Part shown: positions 36,137 to 45,141 of the stretch, in pieces
How the letters are laid out: every line of letters begins with the position of its first letter
Position numbering within the stretch: the stretch's first letter is position 1
Origin: Candidatus Thiovulum imperiosus
Lineage (GTDB): Bacteria > Campylobacterota > Campylobacteria > Campylobacterales > Thiovulaceae
Direction: 5' to 3'
DNA: 64,000 nt
NCBI GenBank assembly: GCA_024281175.1
Contig: JAMJTW010000010.1
Location: forward strand, 36,976 to 100,975
Translations under genes and position numbers: made by a program
Notes under the pieces: model-generated
What the model was told of the DNA's origin: nothing
The model's database searches: none
The model's input: only the letters and a program-made list of their open reading frames with translations

Positions 36137-37562
36137 TTACTCTCTCCGTAACATCTATCTCAAAAAGTTGTTGAAGTTCATCTTTTGTCTCTTCATCTAA
36201 ATTATCTCTCTGCTGTTCTCTATATCCAGATTGACCATTTTTTCCATCTTCATTGAATTTGAAAGAGGCATTTTCAAGTCCAACACTCATAAGTTGGTTT
36301 CGAAGTTCAAACTGGTTTGCTGAAAGAATTCCCATAGTTTGGCTATTTCCAGAAAGTGAAATTTTTACACTATTTCCTCTTTTGAAAATATCAACTTCAA
36401 TCTCTCCCAATTTTTCAGGTTGAAGAATTAGACTCATTTTTGAAAATGGGTGTTTGTAGTTTTCAACTTGCTGTTGTAGGGTAGAAGCTAGGTGTCGAGT
36501 CATAATTTTTGCCTCTCCAATTTTGAGCTGTATTCCCTCTTTCTTTTCAACTCCAGAGATTTGAGACTCTTCTAAATTTGCAACTTCTCCAAGACCACTC
36601 ACCATCTTTTCACCACCAAAAATATCTTTTATCTCCTCTTTTGTAAAGAGAGTTGATACAAATTCACCTGACATATTTAGAGGTTTCCCAACTTTTTCAG
36701 CCATTGCAATATTTTTTGGAGCAACTTTCTCTTCACTCATCTCTGCCGCTTTTAAAATATCTCCTAAACTTTTACTTTCACTACTTAAATTTAGAGTCTG
36801 CTTCTCACTACTCTTTTCAGAAACTTTAGTTTTAGGAGTATCTCCAGCAAGAATTGCCTCAAGAGAGAAACCATTTTTCGGAGTAGAAACTTCTGCTGTT
36901 TCAGTTTTTGTAAGATTTTGAGGAGTCATATCAGTAGGATTTGCTTTTATAACTCTACTACTCTGTCGAAGAAGAGCTTCTGTTGAGTGTTTGTTTATCA
37001 CAGCTTTTGCTCCTGTATCTGTCTGTATGATATTTAAAGCACCACTTTTAGGAGAAGTTTCACTGCTTACACTTTTTGTAGATTTCTCACTCAAATCAAA
37101 TTTGATATCTTTGAGTTTTATCCCCTTACTTTCAGCAAGTTGTGTAAGTCCTTTTAGTGTTTGAGGAAGTTCAGTTTCAACACCACCTTTTTTTAGAAGT
37201 TCATGTTTTAAAAACTCTTTCGCTTTATTGATAATTACCTTAAAATCTTTATCTTCAATGGCAGAATTTGCTCCACCAAAATTGAGACCAAGAACAATAT
37301 TTGGCTTGGAACTACTCTCTCCAGTTTGAAGAGGAGTATCCCCTTTTAAAAGCTGAAAACTCTCTTTTAGAAACTCTTTATCATCTTGAAAGAGGTCTTG
37401 AAGAGTATCAAAAACTTCACCACCTTTTACTTTCGGTTCACCCTTGTCAAGAGATGCTAAAATTTTTGAGAACTGGGAAGAGGAGTCTCCAGAAACCTCT
37501 CCACCCTTGCCGACTTGCCCTTTGACTTTTATACTATCTGATGACAATATCTGTTGTAGCAT
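36129..37562 (-). CDS. fliK: Flagellar hook-length control protein
   Basis: The long low-complexity N-terminal region (VKGQVGKGGEVSGDSSS and on) ends in the conserved Flg_hook domain (MSLILQPEKLGEIEVDIFKRGNSVKISLSG, then NQFELRNQLMSVGLENASFKF). FliK measures the hook and switches the export substrate. At 477 residues it has the usual size, and sequence divergence outside the last domain is normal. Confidence 0.87.
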   Translation of the reverse strand: MLQQILSSDSIKVKGQVGKGGEVSGDSSSQFSKILASLDKGEPKVKGGEVFDTLQDLFQDDKEFLKESFQLLKGDTPLQTGESSSKPNIVLGLNFGGANSAIEDKDFKVIINKAKEFLKHELLKKGGVETELPQTLKGLTQLAESKGIKLKDIKFDLSEKSTKSVSSETSPKSGALNIIQTDTGAKAVINKHSTEALLRQSSRVIKANPTDMTPQNLTKTETAEVSTPKNGFSLEAILAGDTPKTKVSEKSSEKQTLNLSSESKSLGDILKAAEMSEEKVAPKNIAMAEKVGKPLNMSGEFVSTLFTKEEIKDIFGGEKMVSGLGEVANLEESQISGVEKKEGIQLKIGEAKIMTRHLASTLQQQVENYKHPFSKMSLILQPEKLGEIEVDIFKRGNSVKISLSGNSQTMGILSANQFELRNQLMSVGLENASFKFNEDGKNGQSGYREQQRDNLDEETKDELQQLFEIDVTERVSA

Positions 37563-37679
37563 AACTAGTAACCCTTTTCTATTTTTCTAATAAAAAAGTA
37601 TAGCAACTGTTGTTCCGTAAAAGATGCTTCAAAACAAAGATGTAAAGTAGATACAATTTTATAAAAAATTGGAGGACAG

Positions 37680-40196
37680 ATGAGGTATTTTTTATTTTTA
37701 TTACTGTTTTTAGGGTGTGGAGGAAATCCAAACTCAGGAAATTCTGGAGTTTACACCAGAGAGGTTACATATCGAGCTGAGGAAGAAGAGAGTGAAAGTG
37801 AAGCTCGAAAAAAGGCAGAACTCAAACTCAAAAATCTTGTCTCTAAAAAGGCAAGGATTTTTATATCTTCATATTATAAACAGTCTCAAAATGGACAAGT
37901 TAGCAAATCTCTTGAACAAGCTCTCATTACTAAACCCGAACATTTTATGGAACTTGAAACTTTAGACCACTCTTGGAAAGATAGAATTTATACTCTTAAA
38001 GCCAAAGTTACAATCGTTAAAGAGAAAATTGATGATGAGGTTAAAAACTTAGATAAATCTTATATATGGAACGGAAAAGATTTCAAATTTCCACATCTTT
38101 CTAAAGAGAGCAGTTTTCAAAACGCAATTTCAAAAAGTGAAATTCCCTCAATTTCAAAAGGAGAATATGAATCTGATGATGATTTTCAGAAAAGAAGAGT
38201 TGAAACTTATAAAGATATTCTAAACTCTTGGCTCGGAAAACAGGATTTTGAAATGGAATATGATGTTAATGAAGAGATTTTCACTATTGTCGAAAATCGA
38301 ACTGACATCTCTTTTGAAATGAGAGTTCCAAGAAGAGAGGCCAAAAACTTTGAAAAGAGTACAAAAAGTATGGAAATTTTCATTGAAGAGAGAAAAGATG
38401 GACTTTTTGTTACAGGAATTCGGAAAGATGGATATTTTGTAAAAACTGAGCAGAGATTAGATTTATGGCATTTTGAAATAGAAAAATGGAGTGATGAATT
38501 TGAATTGAGTCTTCCAAAAGGAAAAAAGGAACTTTTAAAAGTTGAGGGAATAATTGCAAAGGGTAACTCTCCAGATACAAAGGAAAAGTTTGCAAAAAGG
38601 AAAAAGAATAGAGGTAAAAATTTAGACAACTACTATTTTGCACATACAAAAAAGAATAAGATTACTTATCTTCCAAACTCTATTGGGAAGCTCACCAATT
38701 TGGAAACTTTGAACTTGTTTGACAATCAACTAACGACACTTCCAAACTCTATTGAGAAGCTCACCAATTTGGAAACTTTGAATTTGTGGAAGAACCAACT
38801 GATGATACTTCCAAACTTCATTGGGAAACTCACTAATTTGAAAACTTTGAATTTGCGGAATAACCAACTAATGAGACTTCCAAACTCTATTGAGAAGCTC
38901 ACAAACTTGGAAACTTTGAATTTGGGAGAGAATTCAAATTTGGATTTTGATTCTACATTCAAGATTCTGACTCAAATTCCGAATTTGAAATATCTGTTTT
39001 TAAAAGGAAATAAACTAACAGAACTTCCAAACTCTTTTGGGAAGCTCACAAATTTGAAAACCTTAAGTTTGCAAAATAATCCAAATTTGAATTTTGATTC
39101 TACATTCAAGATTCTGACTCAAATTCCAAATTTGGAATCTCTGTTTTTAGGACAAAATGAACTAACAGAACTTCCAAACTCTTTTGGGAAGCTCACCAAT
39201 TTGAAAACCTTGAGTTTGCAAAATAATCCAAATTTGAATTTTGATTCTACATTCAAGATTCTGACTCAAATTCCAAATTTGAAAATTTTGAACTTGCAGA
39301 AAAACGAACTAAAAGAACTTCCAGACTTCTTTGGAAATCTTACCAATTTGAAAACTTTGAATTTGCGAGACAACAAACTAACGACACTTCCAAACTCTTT
39401 TGGAAATCTCACCAATTTGAAAACTTTGAACTTGGAGAATAATAAGCTAACGATACTTCCAGACTCCTTTGAAAATCTCTCCAATTTGGAAAAATTATTG
39501 TTGAATTTAAATCAACTAAAAAAACTTCCAAACTTCTTTGGAAATCTCACTAATTTGAAAGAATTATCGTTGAGTTCAAACCAACTAATGATACTTCCAG
39601 ACTCTTTTGGGAATCTCACTAATTTAGCATCTTTATTGTTGAATTCAAACCAACTAACAACACTACCAGACTCCTTTGGGAATCTCACAAGTTTGCAAAC
39701 ATTAGACTTGTATTCAAACCAACTAACAACACTACCAGACTCTTTTGGAAATCTCTCCAATTTGCAAGAACTGTATTTATATTTAAACCAACTAACAACA
39801 CTACCAGACTCTTTTGGAAATCTCAAGAACTTGCAAGAACTATATTTCTATTCAAACCAATTAACAACACTTCCAGACTCCTTTGGAAATCTCACTAATT
39901 TGAAAAATCTGTTTTTGTTTTATAATGAACTACAAGAACTTCCAAGTTCCATTGGAAATCTCACCAATTTGCAAACATTGGATTTGAATTCAAATGAACT
40001 AACAACACTTCCAAATTCCATTGGGAAGCTAACCAATTTACAAACATTGGATTTGAATTCAAATCAACTAATGACACTTCCAAGTTCAATAAATTCGCTT
40101 TCAAAACTGAAAGAAGCGAAATGTTGTGGTGAAAAAAGAGACACAAACAATGAAACCCCTCTCCAATTCTTGAACAGAGTTTTAGAATTGAAGTAA
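37680..40196 (+). CDS. Large leucine-rich-repeat lipoprotein
   Basis: The N-terminus YFLFLLLFLGCGG is a lipobox signal (LFLGC), so the protein is lipid-anchored. Residues 25-110 (EARKKAELKLKNLVSKKARI, then RIYTLKAKVTI) resemble the FlgT-N/LPP20 type of periplasmic domain. From about residue 325 there are some 18 LRRs of 23 residues (LPDSFGNLTNLQTLDLYSNQLTT type). Three of them are expanded by an SNLDFDSTFKILTQIPNLK insert. A cap follows (ETPLQFLNRVLEL). Protein-protein binding at the cell envelope is inferred. The DNA repeats are nearly identical and prone to recombination. Confidence 0.8.
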   Translation: MRYFLFLLLFLGCGGNPNSGNSGVYTREVTYRAEEEESESEARKKAELKLKNLVSKKARIFISSYYKQSQNGQVSKSLEQALITKPEHFMELETLDHSWKDRIYTLKAKVTIVKEKIDDEVKNLDKSYIWNGKDFKFPHLSKESSFQNAISKSEIPSISKGEYESDDDFQKRRVETYKDILNSWLGKQDFEMEYDVNEEIFTIVENRTDISFEMRVPRREAKNFEKSTKSMEIFIEERKDGLFVTGIRKDGYFVKTEQRLDLWHFEIEKWSDEFELSLPKGKKELLKVEGIIAKGNSPDTKEKFAKRKKNRGKNLDNYYFAHTKKNKITYLPNSIGKLTNLETLNLFDNQLTTLPNSIEKLTNLETLNLWKNQLMILPNFIGKLTNLKTLNLRNNQLMRLPNSIEKLTNLETLNLGENSNLDFDSTFKILTQIPNLKYLFLKGNKLTELPNSFGKLTNLKTLSLQNNPNLNFDSTFKILTQIPNLESLFLGQNELTELPNSFGKLTNLKTLSLQNNPNLNFDSTFKILTQIPNLKILNLQKNELKELPDFFGNLTNLKTLNLRDNKLTTLPNSFGNLTNLKTLNLENNKLTILPDSFENLSNLEKLLLNLNQLKKLPNFFGNLTNLKELSLSSNQLMILPDSFGNLTNLASLLLNSNQLTTLPDSFGNLTSLQTLDLYSNQLTTLPDSFGNLSNLQELYLYLNQLTTLPDSFGNLKNLQELYFYSNQLTTLPDSFGNLTNLKNLFLFYNELQELPSSIGNLTNLQTLDLNSNELTTLPNSIGKLTNLQTLDLNSNQLMTLPSSINSLSKLKEAKCCGEKRDTNNETPLQFLNRVLELK
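38940..39290 (+). repeat. Long near-identical DNA repeats inside the LRR gene
   Basis: A unit of about 150 bp (starting CTAACAGAACTTCCAAACTC and including AATTTTGATTCTACATTCAAG) is present two to three times with few changes, giving the expanded LRRs. Shorter 69-bp LRR units fill the rest of the gene from 38655 to 40120. Confidence 0.75.
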
Positions 40197-40215
40197 CTTT
40201 TTCCATCACCTTGAA

Positions 40216-40245
40216 TGGAGAAATCTCAAAAAAGAGACTTCTCCA
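40216..40245. terminator. Bidirectional hairpin between LRR gene and DUF493 gene
   Basis: TGGAGAAATCTC pairs with GAGACTTCTCCA across AAAAAA, with a T-rich tract after it on the plus strand. It serves converging genes. Confidence 0.65.
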
Positions 40246-40255
40246 CTCCCTCTTT

Positions 40256-40504
40256 TTAGATGACCATTTGGATTTCTGTTCTACTTTTCAAATTTCCAAA
40301 AATAGTGTATCTCTCCTCTTCTGAAGAGACTACCAAAGATATTTCAAAAGAGAGATACTTTCCACTTCTACTACTTTTTGAGAAGCGGAATGAATACTCT
40401 TTCTCTTTTAAAACCTCATCAACTGCTTTTCTAATTTGGATTTCATCAACTCCAACAACTTTATATTTCCAAGCTGTTGGATATTCGATTTCAGGTTTAT
40501 CCAC
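40256..40504 (-). CDS. DUF493 (HP0495/YbeD-like) protein
   Basis: The sequence EIEYPTAWKYKVVGVDEIQIRKAVDEVL, then SGKYLSFEISLVVSSEEER and a final EIQMVI, fits the small ferredoxin-fold DUF493 family. The track begins at 40537, but the GTG that overlaps the serA stop (TAGTG) gives an 82-residue protein that starts just before the conserved part, so I prefer it. Function of the family is not settled. Confidence 0.7.
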   Translation of the reverse strand: MDKPEIEYPTAWKYKVVGVDEIQIRKAVDEVLKEKEYSFRFSKSSRSGKYLSFEISLVVSSEEERYTIFGNLKSRTEIQMVI

Positions 40505-42090
40505 TAAACAATCCGAATTGTAGAAACTGAGATACAACTTTCTAAAGTTTCTAGTTTAGCAAGAGTCTCTTTTGTAACTTTCTGGTCAGTGTGAATTACT
40601 GCCATAGCTTTTCCAGTTCTATTTCTTCCAAGTCGGAAATCGGCAATATTTGTTCCAACGCTACCAAGAATTGTCCCAACTTCTCCAATCACTCCTGGAA
40701 CATCACTATTTTCAAAAAGAACTATATTTCCTTCAGGTTTGATATCAAACTCAAAACCATCAATTTCAATAACTCTCTCATCATCTTCTCCAAAAAGAGT
40801 TCCTGCAACTCGAATTGTTCGATTGTCTGTTGTAACTTTTACACCAACACGATTTCGGTATCCAGCTGTTTTGTTAAATTTTCCATTTGAAATTGTAATA
40901 CCTTGTTCCTGTGCGATTTCAAGATAGTTATCAAAATTTACACTATCTCCTAAACTCTCTTTTAAAACACCAACTGTTGCAAATTTCTGAAGAACTTGAG
41001 AATATCCATTTACATCTTTTCCTTCAGCATAAAGTTTTATAGATTGGATATCACCTCGATTTAATTGTGCTGAGATGAAACCAAGTTTCTGAACAAGGTG
41101 AAGATATGGTCTAGCTTCATACTCAACATCTTTATCATCAATTGGTAGATTTAAAGCATTTGGATATCCAACTCCTTTTACAGCTTCAAGAGCTTGTTGC
41201 GCTGCTTGAGTTCCAATATTTCTCTGAGACTCAAAAGTGTTTGCTCCGAGATGAGGTGTAACCGTAACATTCTCTAAATCTAATAGAGGGTGGTCAGTTG
41301 CTGGTTCTTTTGAAAAGACATCAATTCCTGCTGAACGAATTTTTCCAGATTTGAGTCCCTCAAGTAGAGCCTCTTCATTGTAGAGTCCACCTCTAGCACA
41401 ATTTATTAGAACAACTCCATCTCTCATTTTAGAAATCTCTTCAGTAGAAATCATATCTATTGTCTCTTCATTTTTTGGAGTGTGAATTGTAATTACATCA
41501 CAATCTAAAATCTCTCCAAAATCTTTAGTAAAATTGATGCCTAAATCGGTTGCTTTTGAAGCTGAAATATATGGGTCAAAAGCTAAAACTTCCATCTCAA
41601 AAGATTTTGCTCGAATTCCAACTCGACTACCAATATTTCCAAAACCGATAATACCAAGTTTCTTCCCTTTCAATTCATGTCCATACCACTTCTCTCTTTT
41701 CCAAACTCTATCCTGTTTTAGGTGGTTATGAGCATAAGGGAAAAATCGCATATTGCTTAAGATATGAGCCATTGTGAGTTCCACAGCTGCGATAGTGTTT
41801 GCTGTTGGAACATTCATAACTATCACACCTCTATTACTACACGCATCTATATCAACATTGTCTACACCAACTCCAGCTCGAACTATCGCTTTTAAATTTG
41901 GAGAACTATTTAAAAGTTTCTCATCAACATCAGTAGAACTTCGAGTTATGATAACAGTTGCATCATGCAGGGAGGCGTAAAACTCTTCACCTTTTCCCAA
42001 ATCAGCTATGTTTTCAAATGCTACCTCTTTTTCACTCTCTAAAATTTCTAATCCGCTACTGTGAATATGGTCACAAACTACTATTTTCAT
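40504..42090 (-). CDS. serA: D-3-phosphoglycerate dehydrogenase
   Basis: SerA starts serine synthesis from 3-phosphoglycerate. The 528-residue protein is the long form: substrate domain, Rossmann domain (KLGIIGFGNIGSRVGIRAK), the catalytic NCARGGLYNEEAL and VTPHLGANTFESQ with the active histidine, an intervening domain and a C-terminal ACT domain (SDVPGVIGEVGTILGSVGTNIADFRLGR). Together with glyA it covers serine and glycine supply. Confidence 0.95.
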   Translation of the reverse strand: MKIVVCDHIHSSGLEILESEKEVAFENIADLGKGEEFYASLHDATVIITRSSTDVDEKLLNSSPNLKAIVRAGVGVDNVDIDACSNRGVIVMNVPTANTIAAVELTMAHILSNMRFFPYAHNHLKQDRVWKREKWYGHELKGKKLGIIGFGNIGSRVGIRAKSFEMEVLAFDPYISASKATDLGINFTKDFGEILDCDVITIHTPKNEETIDMISTEEISKMRDGVVLINCARGGLYNEEALLEGLKSGKIRSAGIDVFSKEPATDHPLLDLENVTVTPHLGANTFESQRNIGTQAAQQALEAVKGVGYPNALNLPIDDKDVEYEARPYLHLVQKLGFISAQLNRGDIQSIKLYAEGKDVNGYSQVLQKFATVGVLKESLGDSVNFDNYLEIAQEQGITISNGKFNKTAGYRNRVGVKVTTDNRTIRVAGTLFGEDDERVIEIDGFEFDIKPEGNIVLFENSDVPGVIGEVGTILGSVGTNIADFRLGRNRTGKAMAVIHTDQKVTKETLAKLETLESCISVSTIRIV

Positions 42091-42214
42091 ATTTCTCTTT
42101 TTTTGAAATTATAGTTTCTTTTCAATCTTTCCCAATTTGAAAATTTCTAACTTCAAATTTTGAAAGATATTTTTAAAGCAGATAAAATTCCCAAATTATA
42201 TTTTTGAGGTAAAA

Positions 42215-42703
42215 ATGGAGAGTGGAGATAGTCTATATTTAGAAATTATATTGAAAGAGAGCGGGAAAATAGAAGAGCGATTTTCAAATGGTGAAACGCT
42301 AACCTATAATGATTTACACATACTAGCTTTAAAAAGCCAATATGCCCATATTAGCAATTTAGATACAAAATTGAGAAGTTTACAAGAGAAATCGGAAGAG
42401 TTAGAGAAGAAATTAGAAACTATTCAAAATGGTGTAAATAAAGAGAGAGAGAACTGTTTTATTAAAATTAGTGCTGAAAATGAGGGTAGGCTTAGAGAAG
42501 TTGATAAAAATTTCATAGGGATAAAAAGTGATATTGATAAAAGATATGGAGAGATAGATATTCGTATCTCAAAATTAGAAGCAAAAATTGAAAATAGCCA
42601 AAAAGAGATTGGAAAAGAGTTGGCAAATACTATAAAGTGGTATATCGGAGGAACTGGTCTTATCCTAATTTTTATGAAAAGTTTAGAAGTTTTCGGCTCG
42701 TGA
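42215..42703 (+). CDS. Coiled-coil protein with C-terminal membrane anchor
   Basis: The 162-residue protein has a long heptad region (LDTKLRSLQEKSEELEKKLETI, then IDIRISKLEAKIENSQKEI) and one C-terminal helix (WYIGGTGLILIFMKSLEVF). This resembles the DUF1640/CCDC90-like family. It lies alone between two minus-strand genes. Role unknown. Confidence 0.6.
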   Translation: MESGDSLYLEIILKESGKIEERFSNGETLTYNDLHILALKSQYAHISNLDTKLRSLQEKSEELEKKLETIQNGVNKERENCFIKISAENEGRLREVDKNFIGIKSDIDKRYGEIDIRISKLEAKIENSQKEIGKELANTIKWYIGGTGLILIFMKSLEVFGS

Positions 42704-42747
42704 AAACTATTTGGAATCTGAACTTTTTGCAGTTTTGATTCCAAATT

Positions 42748-43467
42748 TCAGATTCCTCTCTTTTTATCCCAAATTCTAACTTGGATTCTATCGCTGAAAA
42801 TAAATCCATTTTGGATAGAGAAGTTTGCTACGGCTTCACTATTCTCTTCTAGCTTTTGACGATTTTCGCCAAGAGGCATACAGTAGATAGGAGTCTCTGG
42901 AAAAAGTTTTTGGTACTCTAAAACCTCCTCGCCAAGACCATTTTGAAGAGATTTCTTATCTAAAACAAATTTGAAAAAGCTATTTCTGTTTTGAAGAGAT
43001 TGTAGAGCTTTAAAATTAAATCTCTTTTGAAATTTCTCTTTAGAGTTTGAGAGTTTTGGAGATATTGCAAAAACAGTATTTGAAAAGTGACCTATCTCTA
43101 TTGTACCATTTGTCTCAATAGTTACTCTTTTACTTTTATGCAACTCTTTCAAAATAGTTTGAAAAATAGGATTTTTCCAATATAGTAGAGGCTCTCCACC
43201 TGTGATTACAACATCATAAACATCATATCTACTAACAATTTCCAAAATAGTTTCTGGTCTCTCTACTTTTTTCCACTCTTTTTGAAAATATCTATCAACA
43301 GAGTAGAAAGAGTCACAACTATATCTCTGTTCATCTCCAATTTTGTATGGAACTCCAAAACCACTGCACTCTAAATTACAACCTCCAAAACGGAGAAAAA
43401 GAGAGCGATGACCTGAAAAAGCCCCCTCTCCCTGCAAAGAGAGAAAATATTCAGAAAGGTAAATCAA
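42748..43467 (-). CDS. queE: 7-carboxy-7-deazaguanine synthase
   Basis: This radical SAM enzyme makes the deazapurine core of queuosine. The cluster region reads FGGCNLECSGFGVPYK with a further cysteine in YSCDSFYSVD, the expanded pattern known from epsilonproteobacterial QueE in place of CX3CX2C. TGGEPLLYWK and ETNGTIEIG follow. It overlaps folP by four bases, so both pterin-related genes are co-transcribed. Confidence 0.85.
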   Translation of the reverse strand: MIYLSEYFLSLQGEGAFSGHRSLFLRFGGCNLECSGFGVPYKIGDEQRYSCDSFYSVDRYFQKEWKKVERPETILEIVSRYDVYDVVITGGEPLLYWKNPIFQTILKELHKSKRVTIETNGTIEIGHFSNTVFAISPKLSNSKEKFQKRFNFKALQSLQNRNSFFKFVLDKKSLQNGLGEEVLEYQKLFPETPIYCMPLGENRQKLEENSEAVANFSIQNGFIFSDRIQVRIWDKKRGI

Positions 43468-44621
43468 ATTGAGTGAAATGCCTTCCAGATTTCAATCATC
43501 TGTTTATGCTCTTTAACATCATGAACTCTTAAGATAGAAGCACCATTTTCAAGAGCTTTTTGATGCAAAGCAAGAGTTCCTGGAAGTCTCTCTTCAATTG
43601 GAGTAGGTATCACTTTGTCTATCACCGATTTTCGACTCACTCCAATTAGAAGCTCTTTGCCAAAAGTTGCAAAAGTTTTTAGACTTTGAAGTAACTCTAT
43701 GTTGTGTTTCAAGCTCTTTCCAAAACCTATTCCAACATCTAAAATTATCTTCTTCTCATCTATTCCAACTCTCTTTGCTTTATCAATTCTCTCTACAAAA
43801 AAGTTATACACTTCTCGAACTACATCATCATACTGTGGGTTTTCTTGCATCGTTTTTGGAGTACCTTGCATATGCATAATTACAACTTCAGCATCATACT
43901 TTGCAACAAGTTTAGCAACCTCATCATTTTGAAGACCAGTAATATCATTTACAATAGAGAAACCCTTATCTAAAGCATATTTTATAACTTTTGGAGAGTA
44001 ACTATCTAAACTTAGTTTTGCTTTTTCCCAAATTCTATTTTCATAAAGAGCATCTATAACTTCAGAAATTCTCTTAAACTCCTCTTCTTCAGAAACAGCC
44101 TCGCTATTTGGACGACTTGATACAGCACCAACATCAAGAATTGATGCTCCATCTTCTATCATTTTTTCACTATTTTCTATCACATCTTTTAATGAAAAGC
44201 GACTTCCAGAGTAGAAGCTATCACTATTTATATTCAACACTCCCATAATTTCTGGTTGAAAATTCTGCTGTTTAAAAGATTTTAAAAATTTTTTAAACTC
44301 TTTAGCTACCTCTTTTAATCCAAATGGTTGTGCCAACTCTTTTTTTGCAAGAGTCTCAAGCTGTCTATAAGTTGCAATCAGAACAGCATCAACTTCTCTA
44401 TCTGAACAAGTTATAGTTCCTTTTGGAACTGCCAAATCGGCTCCAATAGAGAGAGCATCTTGTTTCAAAATATTTGCTCCATAAACATTCAAATTTGAGA
44501 TGTATAATAAATAAGTTTTCATTTTCCGATTTAAAATCGTCTGTCCACCTTTCTCAACATCTATCTTTTTTAAAATATTTAAGGAGTTCTTTTCAAGTTC
44601 TGTAATATCACGAATAAACAT
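43464..44621 (-). CDS. folP: Dihydropteroate synthase
   Basis: FolP condenses p-aminobenzoate with the pterin pyrophosphate in folate synthesis. The TIM-barrel signatures are GVLNINSDSFYSGSRF, GASILDVGAVSSRPNSE and VNDITGLQ, with ILDVGIGFGKS and LIGVSRKS. The protein is 385 residues, with about 110 extra at the N-terminus, as in other Campylobacterota. Confidence 0.92.
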   Translation of the reverse strand: MFIRDITELEKNSLNILKKIDVEKGGQTILNRKMKTYLLYISNLNVYGANILKQDALSIGADLAVPKGTITCSDREVDAVLIATYRQLETLAKKELAQPFGLKEVAKEFKKFLKSFKQQNFQPEIMGVLNINSDSFYSGSRFSLKDVIENSEKMIEDGASILDVGAVSSRPNSEAVSEEEEFKRISEVIDALYENRIWEKAKLSLDSYSPKVIKYALDKGFSIVNDITGLQNDEVAKLVAKYDAEVVIMHMQGTPKTMQENPQYDDVVREVYNFFVERIDKAKRVGIDEKKIILDVGIGFGKSLKHNIELLQSLKTFATFGKELLIGVSRKSVIDKVIPTPIEERLPGTLALHQKALENGASILRVHDVKEHKQMIEIWKAFHSI

Positions 44622-44731
44622 TTTTCTCTTTCTATAAAAGCCGTATTCTATTGTTTACAAAATTATATTTTTCTTAAGAGTGAATTTTATTTGTCACAAA
44701 ATAGAGCTATATTTTTTGATAAAATTATTAA

Positions 44732-45094
44732 ATGAAAATATACTTTTTAATCTATCTATTTGTTGAAATAGTTCTCTCTGTTGAAATAGCTTCTCAACTT
44801 GGAGGTTTAATAACTTTTTTAGAAGTTATAGTAACTGCTATTATCGGTTTCTTTATATTTAGAAGTGGTGGTTTTATAGTGCTTTCAAACTTATCAAGAG
44901 TTGCTCGTGGCAATTCAGATTTAAACAGTTTTGAAAAAGATACTCTCTTTCCATTTCTTGGAGCAATTCTTCTTATAATTCCAGGTTTTCTTACTGATAT
45001 TATTGGAATTCTTTTACAATTTGGCTTTATTAAAAATAGTCTTAAAGAGAAATTGTTGCCTAAAAAAGATGATTTTACAATAGACATGAAGTAA
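44732..45094 (+). CDS. fxsA: FxsA family membrane protein
   Basis: The 120-residue protein has three hydrophobic helices and the family pattern ETxxxSxEIASQLGG (here FVEIVLSVEIASQLGG), then FLGAILLIIPGFLTDIIGILL. E. coli FxsA counters phage T7 exclusion by F plasmids; elsewhere the role is unclear. It precedes the acidic protein by 47 bases. Confidence 0.8.
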   Translation: MKIYFLIYLFVEIVLSVEIASQLGGLITFLEVIVTAIIGFFIFRSGGFIVLSNLSRVARGNSDLNSFEKDTLFPFLGAILLIIPGFLTDIIGILLQFGFIKNSLKEKLLPKKDDFTIDMK

Positions 45095-45141
45095 TGATAG
45101 AATACTTACCATTATATTTGATAAGATAGAGGTTTGGAAAG

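Noticed and set aside
38726-39826. Several minus-strand ORFs inside the LRR gene
   Set aside because: They arise because the LRR DNA repeats are periodic; the products are repetitive shadows without family features.
37680-40196. Regularly repeated DNA suggesting a CRISPR array
   Set aside because: The repeats are contiguous 69-bp coding units in one open frame, with no spacers and no cas genes.
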